Shown piece by piece: positions 10,956 through 21,300 of a stretch of 64,000 nucleotides of DNA. Position 1 is the first letter of the stretch; the number at the start of each line of letters is the position of its first letter. The notes below the pieces were generated by a model that saw only the letters and a program-made list of their open reading frames with translations, was not told the DNA's origin and searched no databases. The stretch comes from Ahaetulla prasina (taxonomy: Eukaryota > Chordata > Lepidosauria > Squamata > Colubridae), in NCBI RefSeq assembly GCF_028640845.1, contig NC_080541.1:33819935-33883934 (forward strand), written 5' to 3'. Made by a program: the position numbers and the translations under genes.

Positions 10956-12130
10956 TTTAGTAAGGGTTGATTGTTGACTTTCCTGGAATATTAAAACACA
11001 TTCCATTTAGCATCGTAAAAGTAATTGGAAACTGTATTTTAATATCGGTATAATATCTACCTCATTCTATTTAACATATTTTCCACTTAGAAAGGCTTTC
11101 AGATGAAAACCAAATATCATGCTATGCATAAATAGCTTGAAGGCTATTTTTTCCTCTCAAAGCCACTTTGAAATGAAGAGATTATGAAGAAAAGATAGGG
11201 GGTGGTATAGTAATTGGGACATAATATATCTAACCCTACCAAACAAACTGGACTCCACAACACCTATTTATGTTATATTTTTGATCTGGAGAGATTGCCA
11301 TCACAAACAGTTATTAAGAACTCTAATTTGAATAATCTCAAGAATTATCTTTGGATATATAAACCGTAACTTATGATTTAGCAGCCTTATCCATGAGTCA
11401 GATTGCTGTGGTTTATTTTTACAGACAAGCAAAATATGAGCCAAATTACTGGTATTTTCTGAAAGGTGGGTAACTAGAAACGACCAACTGAACCTGGAAG
11501 GCCTGACCTGACCATGTCTTTCAAGTGATTCTTCAGTATCTGAGTCATAGTTACGGTCTGAGTTACAGTGACTTTTGTCCTGGATATGGCTAGGAATGAA
11601 AACTTGTTCAAAGGTATCATCCTGTGGGTGGGTATGGTTCTTATCTGGAGTACGTGACACAACAATTCACTCTCTAACAATTCCCCTTGAAGTGCATGTT
11701 TGTGAGTTATGATGAAGATTATAGTACAGGAGATTAATGTGACAGCACAGCAGTATTTCCCTAGAATCTGTACATAGTGAAATACTAAGGATAAGAATTT
11801 TGGAGGCTCCAATGGATGATGCTGGTTTGGGAAAAGTTCCTTTAAAACAATATTTTTCAACCTCAACAACTTTAAGATGTAGGACTTCAATGCTCAGAAT
11901 TCCACACCCAGCCATGTGTGCAGGTGAAATCCAAACATGTTAAAAGTGCAGAAGTTGAGAAATACTGCCTTAAAGACAGATTTTCATTTTTCTTGCCTAA
12001 CCTCAGCTAAATCAAACAATAGCTTCTATTTATTATAATTACAGGTAGTCCTCAACTTATACCATATATATCTGCAATGCTTTTACATACCTTAAAACAG
12101 ATGCACAAGAAACTCAAATCCATGATGAAA
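10956..12130. other. Intergenic, nothing firm
   Basis: Two overlapping minus-strand open frames of about 120-140 codons occur at 11301-11890, but they show no recognisable domain. A partial MITE end (CAGGTAGTCCTCAACTTAT) is at about 12043. Otherwise unremarkable AT-rich sequence. Confidence 0.45.
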
Positions 12131-12134
12131 AGCA

Positions 12135-12245
12135 AGTTTGCTCTAGTAGTTAAGGCAACCAGGCTAGAAACCAGGAGACTGTGAGTTCTAGTCCCACCTT
12201 AGCCATCAAAGCCAGCTGGGTGGCTTTGGCTCAGTCACTCTCTCT
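12135..12245 (+). mobile_element. tRNA-derived SINE, partial
   Basis: Contains TAGTAGTTAAGGC, then GAGTTCTAGTCCCACCTTAG and AGCCAGCTGGGTGGC, the head of the same SINE family as 7312 (antisense) and 59466. It is cut short at the CR1 fragment that follows. Confidence 0.7.
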
Positions 12246-12570
12246 CAGTCCATAGATCACAGAATTACAGAATAACAGAATTGAAAGGTTCCTGCTCAAA
12301 GCAGGAAACCCTATACCATTTCAGAAAAATGATTGTCCAGTTTCTTCTTAAAAATCTCCAGTGATGGAGCATTCACAATTTCTGGATGGAAGCCATTTTA
12401 CTGGTTAATTGTTCTCACTGTCAGGAAATTTCTTTTTAGTTATAGGTTGCTTCTCTCCTTGATTAGTTTCCATCCATTGTTTCTTGTCTTGCCTTCTGGT
12501 GCTTTGGAAAATAAGCTGACCTCCCTCTTCTTTGCGGCAACCCTTAAATACTAGAACACTGCTGTTAGAT
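12246..12570 (-). mobile_element. CR1 LINE 3' fragment, antisense
   Basis: Starts with repeated ACAGAATTACAGAATAACAG and continues through CAGGAAACCCTATACCATTT, co-linear with the 3' end of the CR1 copy at 9687-10020. Confidence 0.8.
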
Positions 12571-12785
12571 GTCTACTAGTGATCCATTATAACCTCCTAA
12601 TATCCATCAGTGACTAACTAAATTGTGAAATTCAGTGATTGGAAACTGGTTTACTAAAAATATAGGTCATTCAAGGTCCTTATGGATTGGAGCAGTATAA
12701 GTTTCAATGAGTTAAATATGTATAAAGTAAAAGGTAATGTAAATAACCATGTGAGTACAATATATATAATGTATAGGTTTTTTTT
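12571..12785. other. Intergenic, nothing recognised
   Basis: Short AT-rich gap between a CR1 fragment and a SINE. Confidence 0.5.
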
Positions 12786-12789
12786 GTGT

Positions 12790-13053
12790 TTTTTTTTAAT
12801 TTACATTTATATCCCGCCCTTCTCTGAAGACTCAGGGCGGCTTACAGTGTGTAAGGCAATAGTCTCATTCTATTTGTATATTTACAAAGTCAGCTTATTG
12901 CCCCCCCAACAATCTGGGTCCTCATTTTACCTACCTTATAAAGGATGGAAGGCTGAGTCAACCTTGGGCCTGGTGGGATTCGAGCCTGCAGTAATTGCAG
13001 ACTGCTGTGTTTTAATAACAGGCTATCTTACAACCTGAGCCACCACAGCCCAT
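12790..13053 (-). mobile_element. tRNA-derived SINE with LINE-like tail, antisense
   Basis: On the + strand it reads TATCCCGCCC, GACTCAGGGCGGCTTAC, then CAATCTGGGTCCTCATTTTA, GGCTGAGTCAACCTTGGGCC and ends GAGCCACCACAGCCCA. This is the reverse complement of a SINE with a tRNA-like head. It is related to the copies at 15901, 20953 and 61222. Confidence 0.75.
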
Positions 13054-13430
13054 TTTCAGATTTTACTGAAAATCTCTGCATGCTTTGCTTAGTGGAACTG
13101 GAATTTAATTAAAGCAATATAAAAAGAAAAATCTAAATAGAAAAAATTGCAATGCATACGTATTAATGGGATTTCACTGGATAAAGATCCGCTCACCCCA
13201 GCTCCTTATTCCTGGGAAAATTTGTGCAAAGAATTGTTATCTTGGCATCGATATAAAATCAAGCAGAAATTAAATATTTAATTTTGGATTAATTTTTAGT
13301 GCAAAATAAAACATGAACTCCTATGCTCTTAAAGATAAAACTATAGAAGGAATTGTTTGGTTAACTGGGTGATCCCCTAATTTCTTAACATTTATTTAGT
13401 AATTCATGATTGGAAAAAGTTGGCCAACAT
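13054..13430. other. Intergenic, nothing recognised
   Basis: AT-rich, with no repeat termini or coding signal. Confidence 0.5.
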
Positions 13431-13431
13431 T

Positions 13432-13726
13432 GTAAAGGTAAAGATTCCCCTCACATATATGTGCTTGTCGTTCCTGACTCTAGGGGGCGGTGCTCATCTC
13501 TGTTTCAAAGCCAAAGAGCCAGCACTGTCCAAAGATGTCTCTGTGGTCATGTGGCCGGCATGACTAAATGCCAAAGGCGCACAGAATGCTGTTATCTTCC
13601 CACGAAAGGTGGTCCCTATTTTTCTACTTGCATTTTTTATGTGCTTTCAAACTGCTAGATTGGCAGAAGCTGGGACAAGTAATGGGAGCTCACCCAGCGT
13701 CTTAGCCACTGAGCCACCACATCCCT
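13432..13726 (-). mobile_element. tRNA-derived SINE (Sauria-like), antisense
   Basis: Begins AAAGGTAAAGATTCCCCTC (an ACCTTT-type tail on the minus strand). It contains GACTCTAGGGGGCGGTGCTC and GTGGTCATGTGGCCGGCATG, and ends in a tRNA-like head, TTAGCCACTGAGCCACCAC. A longer copy with a clear B-box lies at 57546-57903. Confidence 0.8.
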
Positions 13727-14188
13727 GATAACATTGTAGTAGGTTGACATTAAGAGACTGTGTGTTCCCCAGAAACATATGACCAAAAATGTGCTGGCTT
13801 TATTCCTTAACCCATCAGTGTGTCCCTCTGAGATTTTTCACATTAAAAAGTCTTTAAAACATTTTCTATGCCAAATCTCCACAATATCTCTAGCAGAATT
13901 TCTCTACTATAGGGATATTTTTTTCTCGTAGCAAACAAGGAAGAAGGGGAATCTGAGGTTTGCCATTTATTGCTGAGCTATGGTTCCCAGAGCTCAAAAT
14001 TAGTGTGGACCATGGTAAGGAATGCCAGAAGGTGCATACAACAATATTTTGTGTGCTGGAGGGCTATGCATTTCAATATGATCCTGTTCTGTTTCTGTTC
14101 TAAGTAACAGCACTTCCAACTGTTTATGGAACACACTGCCTTGGAAGATGATGGACCATTCTTTGTTGGATATTTCGGAATAGAAGCT
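13727..14188. other. Intergenic, nothing recognised
   Basis: No recognised repeat or coding signal. Confidence 0.45.
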
Positions 14189-14196
14189 GTATGGCT

Positions 14197-14435
14197 CAGA
14201 GGTGGGTTTCAGCAGGTTCTAACCAGTTCTGGAGAACCGGTAGCGGAAATTTTGAGTGGTTCGGAGAACCAGTAAATATCACCTCTGACTGCCCCTGCCC
14301 CCATCTATTCTCTGCCTGCTGAATCCCATCTGATTGGGGATCAGGAAATGGGGATTTTGCAGTATCCTTCCCCTGCCATGCCCACCAAGCCACACCCATA
14401 GAACCAGTAGTAACAAAATTTGAAACCCACCACTG
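14197..14435. mobile_element. hAT-type MITE with perfect TSD
   Basis: Termini CAGAGGTGGGTTTC / GAAACCCACCACTG are flanked on both sides by GTATGGCT (14189-14196, 14436-14443). Internally it carries the GGAGAACCGGTAGC / GGTTCGGAGAACC module shared by several other MITEs in the window. Confidence 0.88.
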
Positions 14436-14584
14436 GTATGGCTACCTATTATTGTTGCCCTCATATTGTTGCCCTCACAGCCAATGGCACTAGATGATGT
14501 CTGAGGGACCCTCCAGGTGTATGGTTCTATAAACCACTATACATTTTCAATAGTTGTTTCTTAACAAACTCACCATACTGAAAA

Positions 14585-14710
14585 GTTTTTCTCCTGCAGG
14601 ATCCAGTCTGGGTTGGTCACTGGGACCAGAGGTTTAGCCTTCCGAGCTTTCGGACTCATGCTGGAGCCCATCCTCAGGACCAACCCAGATTGGATCCTGC
14701 AACATTATCT
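14585..14710 (-). repeat. PLE-type repeat fragment with hammerhead-like core
   Basis: An inverted repeat (GGATCCAGTCTGGGTTGGTC at the left, its near-complement ending GATTGGATCC at the right) frames a 34-nt hammerhead-like core on the minus strand at 14644-14677. The architecture matches the core in the PLE at 17197-19013. Confidence 0.55.
14644..14677 (-). ncRNA. Hammerhead-like ribozyme motif, family 3
   Basis: Minus strand, in order: CTGAGGA (fits CUGANGA), one extra T, stem arm GGGCTC, loop of six, stem arm GAGTCC, then GAAAGCTC. Helix III would be the self-complementary AGCU, which a monomer cannot close but a dimer could. Minimal dimer-type hammerheads have been reported in Penelope-like elements. 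Activity is not shown by sequence. Confidence 0.55.
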
Positions 14711-15110
14711 TGGGACAAGTATATTCGCCATCATTTGTGAGATTTCCTCCTTCCCAATATGTCTCAAGGATTCATTTTTATCCTACTTACAGAATGTCCT
14801 TGTAAAACATATCTACAGCTGAGTTTATATAGTTTGGTGTATATGAAGAATTTACAAGTCCACAGAGATGCATTCCATTACATTCCAAAATACCACATTT
14901 CTAGCAACTTTCTGAAGTTTCTTGCAGAGGCTGCTTCCCATGACCTCCTATTGGATTATTTTGACTGGAGAGGCCAGGAGTTGAACTTGGCACTTTCTAC
15001 ACAAAGATGATTTCTCTCACCAAGAAATCCTGTCATTTCAGGTTGGGCATTTTTGCCCCAAACAGTATGTTGCAAGTCATTCTTGACTCAGTATAAACTG
15101 AAAGAAAGCT
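14711..15110. other. Intergenic, nothing recognised
   Basis: Unremarkable sequence. Short open frames show no domain. Confidence 0.4.
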
Positions 15111-15114
15111 CCTG

Positions 15115-15822
15115 AGGTTTTTCTATAGAGGTCCTTCACTATGGTTTAGATCTCCTGCTTGATCAGTAGTGTTGTGGTCCACCAGCAGCCTGCGGACCTG
15201 GCAGCAGAATTGGATAGTGAGGTGGCTGGGGAGGACAATGGTCCAGTCCTGGAGTCAGGGAAAGGCCCGGACAAGGGCTCTGCGTCGGAGGCAGAGATGG
15301 GGCCAGGGCCATCTGGGAGTGTGGACTCCGGAGCCTCCAGAGGCAGACCGCAGAGAAGCAGAAGAACAGGAGGAGCCTGTTCCTAGTGCACGCATGCAAA
15401 GAGCTGCCAGAAGGCAAGAGCAGCTGAAGCAAAAAGGACGACTCAGGAGTAAAGCCAGAAGATGATTGGCCACTCCCATAAGGCTTAAAAAAGCAGCAAC
15501 GAGCCATTGGGTTCTTTGCAGAAAAACAGCATTGATTCCATTGCTTCTTTTCAACATCTCTTGAACTTTGTGCTGGTTTTGCCAAGAAAAGCCTTTGGCA
15601 GGTTGCCAAAGACAACAAAGATTGGTGATAAGGCCGAAGGACTGTTTGTAAAGAATTTGTTTTGGACTAAGCTGAGAATGAATTAATTCTCAGCTGTTCT
15701 AATAAAATAAGTTTGACCAGGCCTGAATTGTGTTTGGTAATCACTACTTGGGCTTCGGTCACAACAAGGGGGTTGGACTAGAAGACCTCCAAGATCCCTT
15801 CTAACTCTCTTATTATATCAGC
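15115..15822 (+). mobile_element. CR1 LINE 3' end split by a solo LTR
   Basis: Left piece ends TCTCCTGCTTGATCAG; right piece continues GGGGTTGGACTAGAAGACCT and CTTCTAACTCTCTTATTAT. Together they make a CR1 3' end. The LTR at 15170-15766 interrupts it. Confidence 0.7.
15170..15766 (+). mobile_element. Solo LTR
   Basis: A 597-bp unit beginning TGTTGTGGTCC and ending GGTCACAACA (TG...CA with inverted ends TGTTGTG / CACAACA). A TATA-like GCTTAAAAAAGC lies at about 15482, and AATAAAATAA at about 15701 serves as a polyadenylation-like signal. Flanking five bases AGTAG and AGGGG are only a partial target duplication. It has no internal retroviral or Gypsy coding sequence, so the class of the parent element is not determined. 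Confidence 0.75.
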
Positions 15823-15900
15823 AGAAGGTCCTTCTGGTCTGTATGTTTGTGTATATACAAGCAGGTGTAAGAAAAATTAGATGTTTTCTTGATGGCCTGG

Positions 15901-16122
15901 AATAGCAATAGCAATAGCACTTAGAACTATATACTGCTTTACAATCCTCTCTAAGCGGTTTACAGAGTCAGCATATTTTCCCCAACAATCTGAGTCCTCA
16001 TTTTACTGACCTCAGAAGGATGAAAGATTAAGTCAACCTTGAACCGGTGAGAAACGAACTGCCCAATTGCTGAAAGCCGGCAGTCAGCAGAATTAGCATT
16101 CTAACCACTGCACCACCACAGT
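15901..16122 (-). mobile_element. tRNA-derived SINE, antisense
   Basis: Reads AATAGCACTTAGAACTATAT, TCTCTAAGCGGTTTACAGAG, CCAACAATCTGAGTCCTCAT and ends CATTCTAACCACTGCACCAC. The reverse complement has a tRNA-like head (GTGGTGCAGTGGTTAGAATG) and B-box-like GGTTCAAGG. Confidence 0.85.
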
Positions 16123-16484
16123 AATTACTTCACTAAGTCCTAACTTATTTAAATAATTCCTTAGTCACTTATATAATTAAATAATACAAGCAACTATTTT
16201 TCATATTATTTATTGACTGATTTACATGAGTTAGTGGGGAACAGAAAAGTGTAGAGAAGCAAGGTAGTTTCAGGCTTACCTCTGAGTCATCGGAACTGGG
16301 TAGCAACGGTTTCTGGAGTTCAGAAACAGAAGACTTTCTCTTTCTCAGTTCATCCTCCTCTCATGCTTAGAGTGCACTTTTCTTTTATGCTGACTAAGCA
16401 CACATTTCTCCTGTTAGGTTGCCTTGAGTGATCCTATCAGATCCTTGAATTTGTTGCAGGCTATGGGGTTGTCTATTTTGCAGA
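16123..16484. other. Intergenic, nothing recognised
   Basis: No recognised repeat or coding signal. Confidence 0.45.
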
Positions 16485-16492
16485 AGGCAGAG

Positions 16493-16908
16493 CAGGGGTG
16501 AAATGTTCCCAGTTTGGACTGGATCGTGCGATCCGGTAGCGATGGGAGCAGGTAGCTTGGAGAACCAGTAGCAAAAATCCCTGCCCTCCCCCCCCCGCCC
16601 ACGCCTTGCTGTTCCTCTTCTCTGTCCCTGAAGCTCTCGGTGGTGATATAGCTGCAAATGGCCTTAAATGACTGTCGCGGCACTCAAAGGGTCGCACTAC
16701 AGCTGATCAGCGCTGTAGGCAGCGAGTAGACCAGTGCCTCTATTTTTAAAGAAGGTAGACCTGTGCCTCCCAAGTTTTGTATAGTTTATTATTTTTATGA
16801 TTTATTATTATTGACCATGCCCATTCAGTCACCTGACCACCAAGCCACACTCACTAATTAAGCCACGCCCATAGAATCGGTAGGGAAAATTTTTAGATTT
16901 CATCCCTG
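16493..16908. mobile_element. hAT-type MITE
   Basis: Termini CAGGGGTGAAATG / GATTTCATCCCTG, flanked by AGGCAGAG (16485-16492) and AGGCAGAA (16909-16916). Internal GATCCGGTAGCGATGG is shared with the copies at 47932, 54205 (variant) and 62251. Confidence 0.83.
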
Positions 16909-16939
16909 AGGCAGAACCAATGTTAGCTTTCTTTAGCAT

Positions 16940-17095
16940 GGAAGACGGCTGGGTGATTTTGGACCAACCGCTCCCCCTCTCATCCCAATACATCACACAG
17001 GGTTGTGTTGTGGGGAAAACAGGAGGAGGAGAACACCACTATAAGTTGTGCAAAAATAAAGGTAGGTTACGAATCTGGTAAATAAACAAAGGATA
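16940..17095 (+). mobile_element. SINE fragment
   Basis: Contains GGCTGGGTGATTTTGGACCA and CACACAGGGTTGTGTTGTGG, then an A-rich tail AATAAACAAA, the 3' two-thirds of a tRNA-derived SINE. Confidence 0.55.
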
Positions 17096-17195
17096 GCTTT
17101 TGTTTTCAGTCTTGCAATGGATAGAGTAAAAGTATAGTCAGTAAAATGTTTTCTTTTTGGTTGAATGTTGGTGAGTGGAATCCCAGCAAAATTTC

Positions 17196-17231
<36 letters not shown>

Positions 17232-17313
17232 TTTCTGAGGTTTTCGTGGGTGTTTGTATGTAGGTCTTTGGTTATTCGGGTTTTCTCCCGCGTAAAATTG
17301 GAAGTGTCTTGGC

Positions 17314-17347
17314 GACGTTTCGACGAAGTCTCATTCATCATCTTCAG
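17314..17347 (-). ncRNA. Hammerhead-like ribozyme motif, family 1
   Basis: Minus strand order: CTGAAGA, extra T, arm GATGAA, six-base loop, arm TTCGTC (one G-T wobble in the stem), then GAAACGTC with cleavage-site triplet GTC. Sense to the PLE ORF and downstream of it. Helix III is the self-complementary ACGT. Confidence 0.65.
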
Positions 17348-17647
17348 GCTTCAGCTTCGTGCTTCTGGGAGCAATGTGTGATTGCAGCTGTTTTTTCCTT
17401 TTTAACTGCTAGTGGGGGTTTGAACTGATTGAGTGGGAGCTTGGCTGTGCTCTGATTGGATGGGGGTTTTTTTGTGCTCTGATTGGCTGAGGGTGTCTCC
17501 TGTTTGGGTGGGGGCTTGGTTGTGCTCAGATTAGTCTGAGTTGTAGTGTGTGTGGGTTTGGGTCTGCTTTCTGGGTGGATGTGTGGTGGTGACATCCTGT
17601 GTGGACCTCGAGAGTGTGGGTCTGGTGTCTTTCTTCGTGTTAGGGAC

Positions 17648-18510
17648 TCATTTGTCAATAAGGGCGGGTTTCCAAATGGCTGGTAGGCGGGAGGTATCAT
17701 CTCGTTTGTTCATGCTGTGTGGGCGTTTTTCTATCTCGATGGCTTCTCTGATTATTCTGTTGTTAAAGTGTTCAGTTTTGGCGATAGTTCTGGTCTTTTT
17801 AAAGTCAGTATCGTGTCCTGTGGCTTTAAGGTGTTGGACCAGGGAAGAAGTTGGTTCCTCTTTTTTGACTGAGTTCTTGTGTTCTTCAATGCGTGCACTT
17901 ATTCTTCTGTTGGTTTGTCCAATGTATGTGGTGGGGCAGGCGGTGCATGGGATTTCATATACTCCTTGATTTTCTAACTCAATTTTGTCTTTGGGGTTTC
18001 TTAGGATGGTGGATATTTTTCGGTTTGTGCAGAATGCTGTCTTGATGTGTTTGTGGAGGATCTTGCTGATTCTGTCTGTGGTGCCTTTTATATATGGGAG
18101 GAGGGCTGTGCCGTTTTCTTGTTCTCTGTCTTGGATTTTAATGGGGGGTTCTTTTTGGATTAGTTTGGTAATCTTATTTCTCTGGAATCCATTGGATGTT
18201 AGTACGTTAGTGAGAGTGTGTAGTTCGGTTTTTAGGTGTTGTTCGTCAGCTAAGCATTTTGTTCTGGAGATGAGTGTCTTGGCTACGGAGTTGATCTGTG
18301 CTGGGTGGTGGTGTGAGAGTGCATGCAGATAGCGGTTAGTGTGTGTTTTCTTCTGGTAGATGGTGTGTCCTAGGGACCCATTGGGTTTCCTGTAGACTAA
18401 GACATCTAGGAAGGGAAGTTGGTTGTTAACTTCTGTTTCCATGGTGAACTGTATTTTGGGGTGTAGGCTATTGAGGTGTGTGAGGAAGTTGTCAAGTTTT
18501 TGACAAACTT
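17648..18510 (-). CDS. PLE ORF 3' part: RT thumb plus GIY-YIG endonuclease
   Basis: The frame stays open for about 287 codons with no stop. It is 5'-truncated: the codons upstream of 18510 (read as MWVWVCQVCQ) belong to the inverted copy. Residues about 11-115 of the 293-residue frame resemble the end of a Penelope reverse transcriptase (KLDNFLTHLN, LPFLDVLVYRK, GHTIYQKKTHTNRYLHA); catalytic YxDD is missing with the lost 5' part. Residues 189-204 carry the GIY-YIG nuclease motif (GVYEIPCTACPTTYIGQT), followed by RRISARIEEH and the downstream EAIEIEK glutamate region. PLEs use this nuclease to nick target DNA for reverse transcription. The copy cannot transpose by itself, but the intact frame suggests a fairly young insertion. 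Confidence 0.88.
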
Positions 18511-18525
18511 GACAAACCCAAACCC
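18495..18525. repeat. Palindromic junction inside the PLE
   Basis: GTCAAGTTT, a TTGAC spacer, then AAACTTGAC. It marks the switch from minus-sense ORF to the plus-sense second copy, as expected for a snap-back or template-switch event during target-primed synthesis. Confidence 0.7.
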
Positions 18526-18897
18526 ACACTGATCATGAAGCACGACCAAGGACCAGAAGCCAGACCGCAGCTGCAACAGTAGCCATTTCAAACCCCTCCA
18601 ATCCATACATGCAGCAGACTGACACCCACTATGAAGATGTAGCACGACCACGACCACGAAGCCAAACAACAGCAATGCAGCTCACCAGCTCAAATCCCCC
18701 TACAACTCAGACTAATCTGAGCACAACCAAGCCCCCACCCAAACAGGACACACCCCCAGCCAATCAGAGCACAAAAAAACCCCATCCAATCAAAGCATAG
18801 CCAAGCTCCCACTCAATCAGTTCAAACCCCCACTAGCAGTTAAAAAGGAAGAAACAGCTGCAATCACACATTGCTCCCAGAAGCACGAAGCTGAAGC

Positions 18898-18931
18898 CTG
18901 AAGATGACGAATGAGACTTCGTCGAAACATC
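18898..18931 (+). ncRNA. Hammerhead-like ribozyme motif, family 1
   Basis: CTGAAGA, T, GACGAA, six-base loop, TTCGTC, GAAACATC. Same 34-nt scaffold as 17314-17347 but inverted; the cleavage triplet is ATC and the helix III tetramer ACAT is no longer self-complementary. Confidence 0.6.
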
Positions 18932-18981
18932 GCCAAGACACTTCCAATTTTCCGCGGGAGAAAACCCGAATAACCAAAGAC

Positions 18982-19016
<35 letters not shown>

Positions 19017-19222
19017 TATAGTTTTCTACATATCTCTATCATCATCACCACATGCAGTTCTTTTTCCAGTTATCTGAGATGTGAAACAAGAGTTTCATGC
19101 TAAGCGCTCTGATACATCAAGCTACCCTGTAGAAATGACAATGCAAAAGAACACACAGTGGTCCCAATGACCAAACCAGGTTGGATCTTGCAACAAAAGA
19201 ACACAGGCTGTGGTTTCTAGGG

Positions 19223-19631
19223 CTGTGATGGTGAACCTATGGCACACATCCCTGAGATGACATGCAGAGCCATCTTTCCGGGCATGTGAGCTGTCACCCA
19301 ATTCACCTGCAGTTGTGCATTCATGCGCGCCTCAGCTGGTGTTCAGGCCTCTGGTGTGCATGCATGCAATTCAGGGGACCCGGCTGGTCTTTGGAGCTCT
19401 CCTGCGCATGCACGCACGTTTGCACATGTGCAGAAGAATACTTGCTTGCAGCGTGTGCATGTGTAGATGGCATATGCGTGCATGCATTGTGCATGCAAAA
19501 ACCACATGTATGTGCAGAGGGTGCAATTGCGTGCGCAGCGCAAGGGGAGGAACAGATAGCACACGCACACGCAAAACACGTGAAACGCATACCTGTTCGA
19601 CACTCGGTGAGTAAAAGGTTCGCCACCACTG
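19223..19631. mobile_element. hAT-type MITE
   Basis: Starts CTGTGATGGTGAACCTATGG and ends AGGTTCGCCACCACTG. It is flanked by TTCTAGGG (19215-19222) and TTCTAGGA (19632-19639). The centre is CpG- and GCATG-rich, producing spurious Cys-rich open frames. Same family as 37651-38209. Confidence 0.82.
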
Positions 19632-19639
19632 TTCTAGGA

Positions 19640-20435
19640 CATCTGTGCCACAAGGGTAGTGCTGAAGGGTTTTTTCTTCTATATTTCCTTTCCTGATGGA
19701 AGGGAAATATAGAACATAGAAGGAAAGAGGATGGGGAGGTATTGAGAAAATGTTTTGCAATTGCTTTTCTGGAAAAAAAAGAGGAGTAGCCTAAACAGTA
19801 AGTGTGGATATGCCCACAGCCTGATTTCAGTTTTTCAATGGAAATTGGAAGCAGCCAGAAGGACAGGATGTCATTTCATGTAGGGTACGAACTGGGAGGT
19901 CTGAAAGTTGGTTGACCCAAATATTCTTTTCCAAGTTTGACGCAGAATCAGCCATTGAGCTATGGACTGCTGAGGCCTGTTTGCCTTCACTATACTCTGC
20001 TTGTATATTTTCAAATGAAAAAGATTTTATAAGGCATCATAAATCTTTTGACCTCTCTTTCATCCAAGAAATTTAAATCTACCAGCTCTGCTCCTTAATC
20101 CTCTCCTTGCTTAGAGAAGACAGGACTGAGCCCATAACACCATAAATTTTGTTTTCTTTCATATTTACAATCTTTATTTCAAAAATATTTGATCATTGGA
20201 ATAGTCTCCTATTAAGAAATTAAGACTGAAATTTTTAAAATTAAAATAGTGACTACTTATTTAAGGAAGAGTGGTTACACTATTTCAAAGGAATAAATAA
20301 AAGATACTCCCTTCCTCAGTTGCATCATATTTTACAAAGAATACGAAATAAAACTTGAGACCGTTATATCCACATTTAAGGTAGAAAAGCAGTTAGCTTG
20401 GAGTTGTCCACTGATACGTTGCCCACAAGTATGGG
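19640..20435. other. Intergenic, nothing recognised
   Basis: AT-rich sequence. A short inverted repeat (TATATTTCCTT / AAGGGAAATATA) lies at about 19679-19712. No gene or named repeat. Confidence 0.45.
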
Positions 20436-20439
20436 CTAA

Positions 20440-21300
20440 GTAAGATACAAAGAAGCCAACTTGGACACAGAAATCAAGGAACAACAAAACCTTGTTTATT
20501 TTTATACAGAAGCATAAGAGGATGAACACACCAGAAATCAGGCACATTTTTAATACAATTTAATATGGGAAACAAAAGTAAGAGAATTGATAATTGGTCA
20601 CAAAATTTTAATGATAGACACACATGCACCCAAAGCAAGGCCATCTCCTAATACCCCATTACTTATTTAATCCTATTTCATTATCATAAAAGTTGACTAT
20701 CTTGTCAACGTGTTTTTTACTATACTAAAAATGATCTTTATTTACCTCAGTGCCCTTTTCCGAACCACTCTGACCATTGCTGAATTTAATTATGATACCT
20801 GCCTTGATTCCAGTAATGCATTTGTTTACAAAGTGTCTTAGCTGAGTGTTAAAGCCACAATCTTTTAGCTAGTCTACATGGGAGATATTTGTGACCAGCC
20901 TATAGATCATTTGTGGTAGACCCCTCTAGCTCTTGTTTGCAGATGTTAAACAAATAGCAATAGCACTTAGACTTATATGCCGCTTCACAGTGCTTTACAG
21001 CCCTCTCTAAGCGGTTTACAGAGTCAGCATATTGCCCCCAACAGTTTGGGTCCTCATTTTACCCACTTTGGAAGGATGGAAAGCTGAGTCAACCTTGAGC
21101 CTGGTGAGATTTGACTGCCAAACTGCAGCCACTAGAAGTAGCCTCTAGTGCTGCACTTTAACCACTTTAACCACTGCATCACCATAGCTCATGGCTAAAT
21201 GTTATTTCTAGAAGACAAAGACACAACTAATAACTGCGGCTAAAATTAATTCATAGCTTGCAAAAGCATCTAATTATTTCTTAACAAGCTAACAAAAACC
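20440..21300. repeat. Diverged dispersed repeat, unclassified (copy 2, SINE-interrupted)
   Basis: Co-linear with 3605-4200, and split by the SINE at 20953-21190. After the SINE the shared sequence resumes (AATGTTATTTCTAG, ACACAACTAATAA). Two copies with the same internal order imply a real repeat family. Confidence 0.55.
20953..21190 (-). mobile_element. tRNA-derived SINE, antisense
   Basis: CAATAGCACTTAGACTTATA, CTCTAAGCGGTTTACAGAGT, GCTGAGTCAACCTTGAGCCT, ending in an ACCACTGCATCACCA tRNA-like head complement. Same family as 15901 and 61222. Confidence 0.85.

Larger units (their letters stand above)
17197..19013 (-). mobile_element. Penelope-like element with inverted terminal copy
   Basis: The minus strand carries the 3' part of a PLE ORF (17648-18510) followed by its terminal repeat (about 17230-17560). 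On the right, from about 18690 to 18985, the same terminal repeat recurs in the opposite orientation, so the unit is a large inverted repeat around the ORF. Each arm contains a hammerhead-like core (17314-17347 minus; 18898-18931 plus). The junction at about 18495-18520 is itself a small palindrome (GTCAAGTTT/AAACTTGAC). Both outer ends abut (TG)n / (CA)n tracts. Confidence 0.85.

Noticed and set aside
11301..11890. Overlapping minus-strand ORFs of about 120-140 codons
   Set aside because: No recognisable domain, no splice or promoter context, and low-complexity composition; probably chance.
15163..15618. ORFs of about 100-150 codons on both strands
   Set aside because: They fall inside the GC-rich solo LTR and have no retroviral or host similarity.
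19262..19760. Cysteine/histidine-rich ORFs on both strands
   Set aside because: Produced by the GCATGC-rich interior of a hAT-type MITE.
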